64,000 bases of DNA, taken from assembly GCF_900120375.1 (NCBI RefSeq), contig NZ_LT635480.1, positions 248,001 through 312,000 of the forward strand, written 5' to 3'. The position numbers and the translations under genes were made by a program. The notes below the pieces were generated by a model that searched no databases, was not told the DNA's origin, and saw nothing but the letters and a program-made list of their open reading frames with translations. Of this stretch, positions 50,026-57,441 are shown piece by piece. The number at the start of each line of letters is the position of its first letter. The stretch's first letter is position 1. This DNA is from Ndongobacter massiliensis (GTDB taxonomy: Bacteria; Bacillota; Clostridia; Tissierellales; Peptoniphilaceae).

Positions 50026-51512
50026 TCAGCACCACTATTTTTCTTGATTGCGGCAAGTACGAAGATGGCGCACGGAAGCGCGATGCCATTTCCCCAGAGC
50101 TTGTAGGCGGCACTGTCCGAGTAGGGATTTTTAAGCCACTTTTTGATCTGCTTGTCGCTTTTTCTCTGGATGGACATCATATCGGTGTAGCGGTCAAAAA
50201 TCTCACGCCAGAAGGTAAACTGAGCCTTGCTCGGATTTTCTTCTGCAAGACCATCGCACCAACCGTCCGGAAAGCCCTGAAGCCGGGTACACTCGGTCGG
50301 AGTGAGCCTTCTTACGATATAGCCGCTCTCGTTTTCGGTGGCAACGGCACCCGGACCTTTGGCAACCATTGTCGGCTGGCATTCTTTTTCCACGGCAAAG
50401 TCGTAGGCGGCGTTTTGCCCCTGATTAAAGGAAGCCCGGTCAAGCCCGTAGGAAAGAACCGCCATGCCGCCTTGATTGCAGACGGGATCGGAGCCTCTCG
50501 TATCCAGCGTGCGGGAGGTCTCGGTTATCTGGCTGTTGTCTTTGATGTCCGAAAACATCGCCTTGTTCTTCTTGGAGCAAAGCGAATAGGCGCACGGCAG
50601 ATCAACAACAAGCGGCTGATTGTTTCCACCTGTACCGAAGCGGGAGACGATGGTCTGCGCCGTATCATTGGGGCCTGTGTATCTTGCGTCCTGTCCGTGG
50701 TTTTCAAAGATCAGCGGAGGATGGCTTGACTGAGCACGCAGGGTTCCCGTGACATCTTCGGAGATGTCCATGCGCGATCCTCCCTGATCGTTTAGAATAA
50801 GCCTGCCTGTTTCATAAGCGCCTCTCTTAGGATTTCCGGCAGGTCTTTTCCTTTCGTCTTGGCACGCCTCAAGATCCCCAAGCACGCTCTCGGACTCAAA
50901 TAATATTTTTCCGGCACGTGTGTCTCCAAAATCTGCGACAAGAAAGATTCTCTTGCGTCTTTGGGGGACTCCGAAGTGCTGAGCATCAAGTACCCGCCAG
51001 CTGAGAGAAAAATGATCTGCCACGATCTCTCCGGCGGCATGCCACTTTTGAGGTCGAGGCGCATCAAGCGCATATCCTTTGACGGAGAGGAAGGCTTCAA
51101 GGACTTTTTCGAAGTCCGCTCCTTTGTGGGAGGAGAAAGCGCCCGGGACATTTTCCCAGAGCGCGTATTTTGGGTAGTTCCCATTGGTTTTCCACCTCAT
51201 TTCTTTGATGATTCGTATCGCCTCATAGAAAAGCGACGAGCGGGAACCTTCAATCCCGCTTCGTTTTCCGGCGATGGATAAGTCCTGACAGGGACTGCCG
51301 AAGGTGATGATGTCAACCGGTGGCAAATTTGCTCCGTCAAGGTTTCGCACATCTCCCATGTGAGCCACGAAAGGCAGTCGTTTGGATGTCACCCGTATGG
51401 CAAAAGGCTCGACTTCCGATGCCCAGAGCGGTTTCATCCCGACGGTAAGTCCGGCAAGCTCAAAACCTCCCGATCCGGAAAAGAGGGAGCCGAGCGTTAA
51501 GACGTTACTCAT
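50013..51512 (-). CDS. DNA (cytosine-5) methyltransferase
   Basis: 499 aa. Motif I LFSGSGGFELAG, motif IV GSPCQDLSIAGKR with the catalytic Cys, motif VI WENVPGAF, motif VIII QRRKRIFLVADF, motif IX RRLTPTECTRLQGFP, motif X GNGIALP. The region between VIII and IX (~residues 200-400) is long and is the target-recognition part. No restriction enzyme gene is adjacent, so it is an orphan phage enzyme, probably protecting phage DNA. It overlaps the preceding methyltransferase gene by 8 bp. Confidence 0.95.
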   Translation of the reverse strand: MSNVLTLGSLFSGSGGFELAGLTVGMKPLWASEVEPFAIRVTSKRLPFVAHMGDVRNLDGANLPPVDIITFGSPCQDLSIAGKRSGIEGSRSSLFYEAIRIIKEMRWKTNGNYPKYALWENVPGAFSSHKGADFEKVLEAFLSVKGYALDAPRPQKWHAAGEIVADHFSLSWRVLDAQHFGVPQRRKRIFLVADFGDTRAGKILFESESVLGDLEACQDERKRPAGNPKRGAYETGRLILNDQGGSRMDISEDVTGTLRAQSSHPPLIFENHGQDARYTGPNDTAQTIVSRFGTGGNNQPLVVDLPCAYSLCSKKNKAMFSDIKDNSQITETSRTLDTRGSDPVCNQGGMAVLSYGLDRASFNQGQNAAYDFAVEKECQPTMVAKGPGAVATENESGYIVRRLTPTECTRLQGFPDGWCDGLAEENPSKAQFTFWREIFDRYTDMMSIQRKSDKQIKKWLKNPYSDSAAYKLWGNGIALPCAIFVLAAIKKNSGADLEK

Positions 51513-52767
51513 CAGTTGCCTCCCGTTCTTTCAGAAGGTCGGCATAAGGGGTGTCTTTGCCGTCTCTGTGACAGATGATGCCGTCCGTTGTTCCTTTCAG
51601 CTCGGCATAACGAGCACAGGCCACATCGACGTATTTCGGTTCCAGCTCAATCCCATAGCAGATGCGGCCAAGCTCCTCGCAGGCGATGAGCGTCGATGCG
51701 CTGCCTAAAAAGCCGTCCAAAACAAGAGCGTTGGTTTGTGTGGACTGCTTGATGAGGTGCGCGATCAGCGGCACCGGCTTGGAAGAGGGATGCCCGAATC
51801 CTTCGGTTTTGGAGTTTTTCACCGAGTCAAAATCAAAGCAGGCTTTCTGCTTCTGGTCACCGTACCATTTGTGTTTTCCGTCTTTTCGCCAGCCGTACAG
51901 GATCGGCTCAAAGTTAAACTTCCAATCGGTACGCATGAGAGGGGCCCGCTCTTTTCGCCAGATAAGGCCGGCTCCGAGCTTAAAGCCCGCATCATCAAAA
52001 GCATCGTAAAAAATACGAGATTTGGATGTGGCATAAAACTCATAGATCGAGGCGTCTTTTGCCATTGCTCCTTTGAAACAGGTAAAAGCCTTCATGAGGA
52101 AGTCGTAAGCTTCTTTATCGGTGAGATCATCGTTTTTGATCTTTCCGGACGCGGATTCGAGGTTCACAAAATACGGTGCGTCCGTGCAGACGAGATTCAC
52201 CTTGGTATCGCCGAGCAGTGCCTTGTATGTCTTGGGATCGGTTGAGTCTCCGCAGATGACGGTGTGCCTCCCGATCGTCCAGATGTCGCCGGTTTTTGTA
52301 ATGGCAGGCTTTTGAAGCTCTGCGTCTACATCAAAGTCATCTTCGGTGATTTCATCTTCGGAAATGTCCATCAAAGCGGAGAGTTCCTCGTCATCAAAAC
52401 CTAAAAGGGAGAGGTTAAAGGCTTCACCGGATAGGTCAGATAATTCTACCGAGAGCATTTCCTCATCCCAGCCGGCATTTAAGGCTAAGCGGTTGTCTGC
52501 CAAGATATAGGCACGCTTTTGCGCATCGGTTAAGTTTTCGGCAAAGACACACGGGACGGTTTTGTAGCCTTCCTCACGGGCTGCCGCGATACGTCCGTGT
52601 CCGACTAAGATGTTGAACTTGTTGTCGATCACGGCCGGCGAAATAAATCCGAACTCTCGAAGCGAGGCGCGAAGCTGTGCGATCTGCTCCGGTGAGTGTG
52701 TTCTGGCATTTCTCGCATAGGGAATAAGCTTATCGATTGGAACTTGAGCAAATTTTGTCGTATCCAT
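51505..52767 (-). CDS. ParB-N domain fused to a DNA N6-adenine/N4-cytosine methyltransferase
   Basis: 420 aa. Residues ~5-95 are a ParB/sulfiredoxin-like domain (PIDKLIPYARNARTHSPEQI, LVGHGRIAAAREEGY). Residues ~165-400 are a beta-class methyltransferase with motif order IV then I: LVCTDAPYFVN, later ALVLDGFLGSASTLIACE and CYGIELEPKYVD. Motif IV reads DAPY rather than DPPY, and motif I reads GSAST where GSGST is usual. Its ATG directly follows the SAM synthetase stop. Confidence 0.92.
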   Translation of the reverse strand: MDTTKFAQVPIDKLIPYARNARTHSPEQIAQLRASLREFGFISPAVIDNKFNILVGHGRIAAAREEGYKTVPCVFAENLTDAQKRAYILADNRLALNAGWDEEMLSVELSDLSGEAFNLSLLGFDDEELSALMDISEDEITEDDFDVDAELQKPAITKTGDIWTIGRHTVICGDSTDPKTYKALLGDTKVNLVCTDAPYFVNLESASGKIKNDDLTDKEAYDFLMKAFTCFKGAMAKDASIYEFYATSKSRIFYDAFDDAGFKLGAGLIWRKERAPLMRTDWKFNFEPILYGWRKDGKHKWYGDQKQKACFDFDSVKNSKTEGFGHPSSKPVPLIAHLIKQSTQTNALVLDGFLGSASTLIACEELGRICYGIELEPKYVDVACARYAELKGTTDGIICHRDGKDTPYADLLKEREATDE

Positions 52768-53550
52768 CTAAATCAGCCCCCATTCCGCAAATTTCTCAAA
52801 GCCTCCGACTGCGCGAATGTAGTCTCGGGCAATTTCTACCAGCTCGGCATACGGCTTGCCGTCAACAAACGCGTCTCCGATGGCGCAGGAAAGATGAATC
52901 GGTTTTCCGCTTTTCTGTGCCAGAAGATGGGCGTAAATATTAAGCGTCACATCGGCTTTGGAGAGATCTTTTCCGTGAAGACCACCGCCGGTGACGGAAG
53001 ATCCCATATCGGATCCGAGTTTTCGGTTGGTCGCTCCGGTATCCACGTCCGTGCCGCCCGTCCAGTCGCCTAAAGGATTGACGATGGCGTTTGGATAGGC
53101 CGCTTGGAGCTTTTTCGTTTCAACATGAGACTGGCAGATGACAAGTTTTTCTCCGTCTAAGATGTATTTGCCGTCTGTCGGATATGCGGCATAGATACTT
53201 TTGGCAATTTCTGAGAGTTTATTTTCTTCTTCTGTGATGGGAAGTCCTAAGAAGATGCCGTTATCTCCGCAGCGCAGCTTCCAGCATTGGTTTTTGACCA
53301 AATGTATGTCTTGTGGGACGAGCTTAATATCTACAGCTACATTTCCGGCAAGACGACGCACAGTTTTTTCAAGGTCTGCCTTTGAGATCAGCGTGCTTGT
53401 TTCCGCAATGATATGGCAGATGCCGTGACCGATCAGGACTTCGACGGCAATCTTGGGGTTTGTCTCGCTTGCATAAGCAAGGTCAACAATGGCTCCCGCG
53501 ATGCGGTCTGCAACTTTATCGGGATGTGCAGGATTTACTTTTTCAAACAT
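52768..53550 (-). CDS. Phage-encoded S-adenosylmethionine synthetase (MetK-like, short form)
   Basis: 260 aa, versus about 380-400 for cellular MetK. N-terminal NPAHPDKVADRIAGAIVDLA matches the GHPDK active-site motif; LRCGDNGIFLGLP corresponds to GAGDQG; the C-terminal GGGLHGKDLSKADV matches GGGAFSGKDPTKVD. Part of the central domain appears shortened. It makes SAM from methionine and ATP. The gene is directly followed by two DNA methyltransferase genes, so it probably supplies their cofactor during infection (inference). Confidence 0.88.
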   Translation of the reverse strand: MFEKVNPAHPDKVADRIAGAIVDLAYASETNPKIAVEVLIGHGICHIIAETSTLISKADLEKTVRRLAGNVAVDIKLVPQDIHLVKNQCWKLRCGDNGIFLGLPITEEENKLSEIAKSIYAAYPTDGKYILDGEKLVICQSHVETKKLQAAYPNAIVNPLGDWTGGTDVDTGATNRKLGSDMGSSVTGGGLHGKDLSKADVTLNIYAHLLAQKSGKPIHLSCAIGDAFVDGKPYAELVEIARDYIRAVGGFEKFAEWGLI

Positions 53551-53559
53551 TTCTTCACC

Positions 53560-54135
53560 TCATTTCTTTTCTCGGAGCAGACGCTCCATCAGGTCATCCT
53601 GAGGATCGCCGTCGAAGGCTTCCGTGCAGTTTTGCTTGATGATGTCGTAGATTTCATACCAGAGAAGGTTTGCCTGCTTCTGAAAGTTGAGCGAGAGCTG
53701 CACGAACGGACTGGCAATGGCAGCACCGGTCGTTGGATGTTTGCCTAAGAGCCCATATTTGCTGATAGCAAGCTCGCACTGGATAAAGCGGGCAAAGGCT
53801 GTCGAGTAACTTTCAAGAAGACGGCGGTTAATGAGCTTTTCGCAGCCGCGTGCCTGAAGCCACTCCCACGTCTCTTTATAGATTAGGTCAGCGCCTAAAG
53901 GCTCCCCGTCCCTTTGTTGAGCAGAAAGGTAGGAAGATGGCTCAGGCATATCCGCTCCTTCAAGTTCCACACCGTCTGTCATGTCTTCGCCGTAGAGTTC
54001 TGCGATCGGATATTCCGCACGCGGGAACTCAATGTGTGTCGCTTTTTGTCCTTTGCTGATTTTGTCGGCAAGTGCATCCGGCTTATGACCCGCTTTGATG
54101 CGTCTTCCGCCTCGGTTGGTTCCATCTTTTGCCAC
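53560..54135 (-). CDS. Terminase small subunit (P27 family)
   Basis: 191 aa from the GTG at 54135, placed 6 bp after AAAGGAGGAA. GGRRIKAGHKPDALADKISK, LSAQQRDGEPLGADLIYKET and FARFIQCELAISKYGLLGKH fit P27-type TerS. It recognises packaging sites for TerL. The HNH gene upstream and the GC-rich gap between them suggest a cos-type phage. Confidence 0.88.
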   Translation of the reverse strand: MAKDGTNRGGRRIKAGHKPDALADKISKGQKATHIEFPRAEYPIAELYGEDMTDGVELEGADMPEPSSYLSAQQRDGEPLGADLIYKETWEWLQARGCEKLINRRLLESYSTAFARFIQCELAISKYGLLGKHPTTGAAIASPFVQLSLNFQKQANLLWYEIYDIIKQNCTEAFDGDPQDDLMERLLREKK

Positions 54136-54180
54136 GAGGTATTCCTCCTTTCGGTTCGTAAAAATCATCTTTGGGTTTAA

Positions 54181-54280
54181 TAGGGCGTTTGAATTAAAAG
54201 TTCTTTACACGACCCTGCCGCACCGTTCCCAGCCGGAAGCCCTGTAGAGATTCGACCCGCCCCCGGGGTCACAGAATTTT
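54181..54280. other. Candidate cos region
   Basis: GC-rich stretch between the HNH and small terminase genes, including a CCCGCCCCCGGGG core and ATTCGACC/GTAGAGATT blocks. In HNH-TerS-TerL phages the cohesive-end site usually lies here. No coding frame is evident. Confidence 0.45.
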
Positions 54281-54658
54281 TTATTTGTATTTCGTCGGCT
54301 TTTTGTTATGCCAACGATCTCCCATAAGTGCCGTAATTCTTGAATGGCATTCATGACAGAGTGCTTCAAGGTTATCTTCTCTGTGTGTTCCTCCCCAAGA
54401 GAGTGGTGTGCGGTGATGCACCTCTGTTGCTTTGGTATAACGTCCTTCTTTTAAGCACTCCTCACACAAGGGGTGCGCTGCAATGTAGCGGTCCCGGATG
54501 CGCTTCCAAGCATGACCGTACTTTCGCTTTGCGTTTTTATCGCGGTTATATTTTTCGTAGTCACGGTTATATTTCTTTTGGTGCTCCTCGCAGAACCTGC
54601 CGTCCGTGAGATTCGGACAGCTGGGATAAGAACACGGCTTTTTTGGTTTTCTTGGCAA
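54281..54658 (-). CDS. Phage HNH endonuclease
   Basis: 125 aa from the TTG at 54658: the ribosome binding site AAAAGGAGG lies within the codons of a longer ATG frame (54679), so the TTG is the real start. Zinc-binding CSYPSCPN...CEEH and CEEC; HNH core ATEVHHRTPLSWGGTHREDN, LEALCHECHSRI. HNH proteins beside terminases take part in cos cleavage. Confidence 0.9.
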   Translation of the reverse strand: MPRKPKKPCSYPSCPNLTDGRFCEEHQKKYNRDYEKYNRDKNAKRKYGHAWKRIRDRYIAAHPLCEECLKEGRYTKATEVHHRTPLSWGGTHREDNLEALCHECHSRITALMGDRWHNKKPTKYK

Positions 54659-54680
54659 TCCGCACCTCCTTTTTGGCATG

Positions 54681-54717
54681 AAAAAAGCTCCTCGGGGATT
54701 TCTCCCTTTGGAGCTTT
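54681..54717 (-). terminator. Terminator separating early and late regions
   Basis: Minus strand AAAGCTCC ... GGAGCTTT with an inner GGGA/TCCC pairing, followed by TTTTTTC. It lies between the DUF1492 regulator (last early gene) and the HNH/terminase genes. Confidence 0.88.
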
Positions 54718-54795
54718 CGTTTTATATTTTTCCTGACTATATATTACCACGTCAGGGCATGTGGCATGTTGTTGCAAAGTGTTGTAAAACGTGCA

Positions 54796-55230
54796 TTATT
54801 CCAGCTCAATCGGACATTTTGGCATCTTAAAGTGCTGCAGGGCACGTCCATGCCATCTCCAGACTGTTGTGCGGTCAGCATGCAGTGTTTCGCCGATTGC
54901 TTCCCATGTCATACCGTCCATGTAGCGGTACTGAAGCACGAGTCTCTCGTCGATATTTTTCACCGTTGCAATCGCATCTTTGATCTGTTCTTTAAGGTCA
55001 TAAAGTATCGACAGCTCATCAGCAATGCGTTCTTCGATCTCCCACGCTTTTTCCAGCACGCGGATAAATGGTGCATCGATAGAACGAGTGGTTTGAATGG
55101 GATCCTCCCGGTAGCGAAGTCCTGAGACGCTTTCGGACATCTCCCGCAGATTTTTGACTTCCTCAATGTTTGCATTAATTCTCTGGTCAAGGCGGTAGGC
55201 TTGGCGCAGATATTCTTTTGGTGTCAGCAT
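54796..55230 (-). CDS. DUF1492/sigma-like late regulator (ArpU-type position)
   Basis: 144 aa from ATG 55230 (ACGGAGGAATAAAA). N-terminal helices (YLRQAYRLDQRINANIEEVK) and a C-terminal sigma-region-4-like HTH (MDGMTWEAIGETLHADRTTV, WRWHGRALQHF). Such proteins close the early operon and switch on packaging and structural genes. A CCTCCGT/ACGGAGG pair can hide its ribosome binding site. Confidence 0.85.
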   Translation of the reverse strand: MLTPKEYLRQAYRLDQRINANIEEVKNLREMSESVSGLRYREDPIQTTRSIDAPFIRVLEKAWEIEERIADELSILYDLKEQIKDAIATVKNIDERLVLQYRYMDGMTWEAIGETLHADRTTVWRWHGRALQHFKMPKCPIELE

Positions 55231-55237
55231 TTTTATT

Positions 55238-55280
55238 CCTCCGTGAAAACAAGTGATGGTTTCCCTCGGATTGACGGAGG
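55238..55280 (-). promoter_or_regulatory. Possible ribosome-binding-site-hiding hairpin
   Basis: CCTCCGT (minus 55280-55274) pairs perfectly with ACGGAGG (55244-55238), which is the ribosome binding site of the DUF1492 gene. The loop is 29 nt. Just upstream, GACAATCARAGT occurs twice, 19 bp apart. Confidence 0.45.
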
Positions 55281-55301
55281 TTGACTCTGATTGTCTAAGA
55301 T

Positions 55302-56672
55302 TTACTTTGATTGTCCTAAGGTTGCCTTGACCGCATCGATTAAGGCGGCCTGCGTTTTGTATTTGCTTTTCAAAACAGTAAGGATTCGCTCGTCGATGGT
55401 GTTTTTGCAGACGATATGGCTGATTACCACAATGGAGGCTTCCTGTCCCTGCCGCCAGAGCCTTGCGTTGGTTTGGCTGTAATGCTCCAAACTCCACGGA
55501 AGCGAAAACCATACAAGCGCTGAACCACCGGCTTGAAGGTTAAGCCCGTGTCCTGCTGATGCGGGGTGAATCAGTCCGACAGCGACCTTGCCTTCATTCC
55601 ATGCTTGGATGGAGTCTGCCTTATCGAGCTTTCGGTAGTTCACCTTGAGCTTCTTGAGCCTATCTTCGATACGCGTTAGGTCGTGCTTGAAGTTATAGGC
55701 GACAAGAAGTGGCTTGCCGTTTGCCGCTTCAACCATGTCTTCCAAAGCGTCGAGCTTATGATCATGGAGATGAACGACTTTCCCATCATCGGCATAGATC
55801 GCACCGTTTGCCATCTGAGTGAGCTTTCCGGTGAGAACGGCGGCATTGGCGGCCGTGATTTCATCTTCTTTGACTGACAGCACCAGTTCCTTTTTCAGCT
55901 TCTCATAGTCAGCGTGTTCACAGTCGGTCATCTCGACTTCGTGCGTGACGCTGATAAGCTCGGGCATCTTCAGGAAGTCTTTTGCCTTCATGGAAATGGT
56001 GATATCTGATATTGCTCGATAGATGGCCGCCTCTGCTTCCGGCTTTGGCTTGTAGGAAAAGATGACCTGCCCGTTTCGAGCGTCCGGGACAAAGTAACGC
56101 TCCCGGTAGTGAGAGATGAAGCGTCCGAGCCGTTTTCCCATATCGAGGAGCTTGAGCTCCGCCCAAAGATCCATAAGACCATTGGAGGCTGGAGTTCCCG
56201 TGAGTCCCACGATGCGTTTTATCGTGGGACGAACTTTCATGAGAGCCTTGAAGCGTTTGGCCTTATGATTCTTGAAAGAAGAGAGTTCATCGACCACAAC
56301 CGTGTCAAAGGAAAAAGGAAGTCCGGATTCTTCAATGAGCCAGGAGAGGTTCTCCCGGTTGATGATGGTGATGTCTGCGCTCTGAAGAAGCGCGGCTTTT
56401 CTCTCTGTTGGCGTTCCGACGGCGACCGCATAAGTCAGCATGGAGAGGTGATCCCATTTCTTGATCTCGGATGGCCACGTTTCTCTTGCGACTCGAAGTG
56501 GGGCTACGATTAAAATGCGGTGAGCCTCAAAGAGGTCAAAGAGAAGGTCAAGAATGGCACTAAGGCTGATGACCGTCTTGCCTAAGCCCATATCCAAAAG
56601 GACGGCAGAAACATCGTGCTCTTCAATATAGCGGATGGCGTATTTCTGGTAGTCGTGGGCTATGAACTTCAT
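55302..56672 (-). CDS. SNF2-family DEAD/DEAH-box helicase
   Basis: 456 aa. Q-like MKFIAHDYQKYAIRYIEEHD, Walker A LLDMGLGKT, motif II VVDELSSFKN, motif III LTGTPASNG, motif VI SQTNARLWRQGQ. A compact phage SNF2 ATPase probably used in replication or recombination. Starts within the end of the VRR-NUC gene (ATGA). Confidence 0.94.
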   Translation of the reverse strand: MKFIAHDYQKYAIRYIEEHDVSAVLLDMGLGKTVISLSAILDLLFDLFEAHRILIVAPLRVARETWPSEIKKWDHLSMLTYAVAVGTPTERKAALLQSADITIINRENLSWLIEESGLPFSFDTVVVDELSSFKNHKAKRFKALMKVRPTIKRIVGLTGTPASNGLMDLWAELKLLDMGKRLGRFISHYRERYFVPDARNGQVIFSYKPKPEAEAAIYRAISDITISMKAKDFLKMPELISVTHEVEMTDCEHADYEKLKKELVLSVKEDEITAANAAVLTGKLTQMANGAIYADDGKVVHLHDHKLDALEDMVEAANGKPLLVAYNFKHDLTRIEDRLKKLKVNYRKLDKADSIQAWNEGKVAVGLIHPASAGHGLNLQAGGSALVWFSLPWSLEHYSQTNARLWRQGQEASIVVISHIVCKNTIDERILTVLKSKYKTQAALIDAVKATLGQSK

Positions 56673-56956
56673 CTGGCATCACCTCCAATCTGTATGAGTA
56701 TTTCCTCGATTTGTTCTTTGTTGTCTAAGACGAAAACCTGAAAGCCTAAATTTCTTAGTTGCCTGTGCCTTGCCAGCTGTAGAGCTCGTGGCTTTTTGCC
56801 GGGAGCCTTTACTTCCACAAAGCCGATATGGCCTTTAGGAAGAAGCAAAAGCCGATCCGGCATTCCGGCAAAACCGGGAGAGGTGAACTTTAATGCCAGC
56901 CCGCTTCTCGCTTTCGCGGCTTTAACGATAGCCTGCTCGATTATTCGTTCCTGCAT
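56669..56956 (-). CDS. VRR-NUC domain nuclease
   Basis: 95 aa from ATG 56956. Core FTSPGFAGMPDRLLLLPKGH, IGFVEVKAPGKKPRALQLAR, with catalytic D and E-x-K. A stand-alone phage nuclease of the Holliday-junction-resolvase-like fold. It overlaps both neighbours, so it is coupled with the SNF2 helicase. Confidence 0.93.
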   Translation of the reverse strand: MQERIIEQAIVKAAKARSGLALKFTSPGFAGMPDRLLLLPKGHIGFVEVKAPGKKPRALQLARHRQLRNLGFQVFVLDNKEQIEEILIQIGGDAR

Positions 56957-57207
56957 TGTTCTTTCCTTTGTGGCATGAGGAAACAAGTATCTTGTAAATG
57001 TTCACAAAGGCTATCTAAGACCTCAGCGGCTTCATCCATTGTTCCATATATGCCGAGTTCTACTTTGTTTTTGGTTATCCCTGTTGGTGCGTTATTTTTA
57101 AGGCTCAAAGCAATGATTGCAATTTGACCATCAAACTTGCCACAACCGATCCGGTCGAAATTTTCGGAATTAACGATTTGATTGTTTTTCTGAGTTTTAA
57201 TCCACAT
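56941..57207 (-). CDS. Hypothetical phage protein
   Basis: 88 aa (NSENFDRIGCGKFDGQIAII, GIYGTMDEAAEVLDSLCEHL). No recognised family. AGGAGGAAAT precedes the start. The 234-bp gap between it and the primase gene has no gene; it contains an ATATCTATAT/ATATAGAT inverted repeat. Confidence 0.65.
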   Translation of the reverse strand: MWIKTQKNNQIVNSENFDRIGCGKFDGQIAIIALSLKNNAPTGITKNKVELGIYGTMDEAAEVLDSLCEHLQDTCFLMPQRKEQCRNE

Positions 57208-57441
57208 GATATTTCCTCCTAAACTGTTGATTTTCCAAGAAAAAGCGGGTTTGCTTTCCTCTTCATCAGGGATGGGTATGGAGGGCGATGGAGGCCACGT
57301 AACATATCTATATTTTTCAAAATCATCACTACATATAGATGAGTTGATTTTTATTTGTGCGATAGATATAAATGGCTTCCATTGCCTTCCATAAAACCAC
57401 GAAACTTATTGATATAACTGGGTTTTCTCGTGTTTTTGAAT

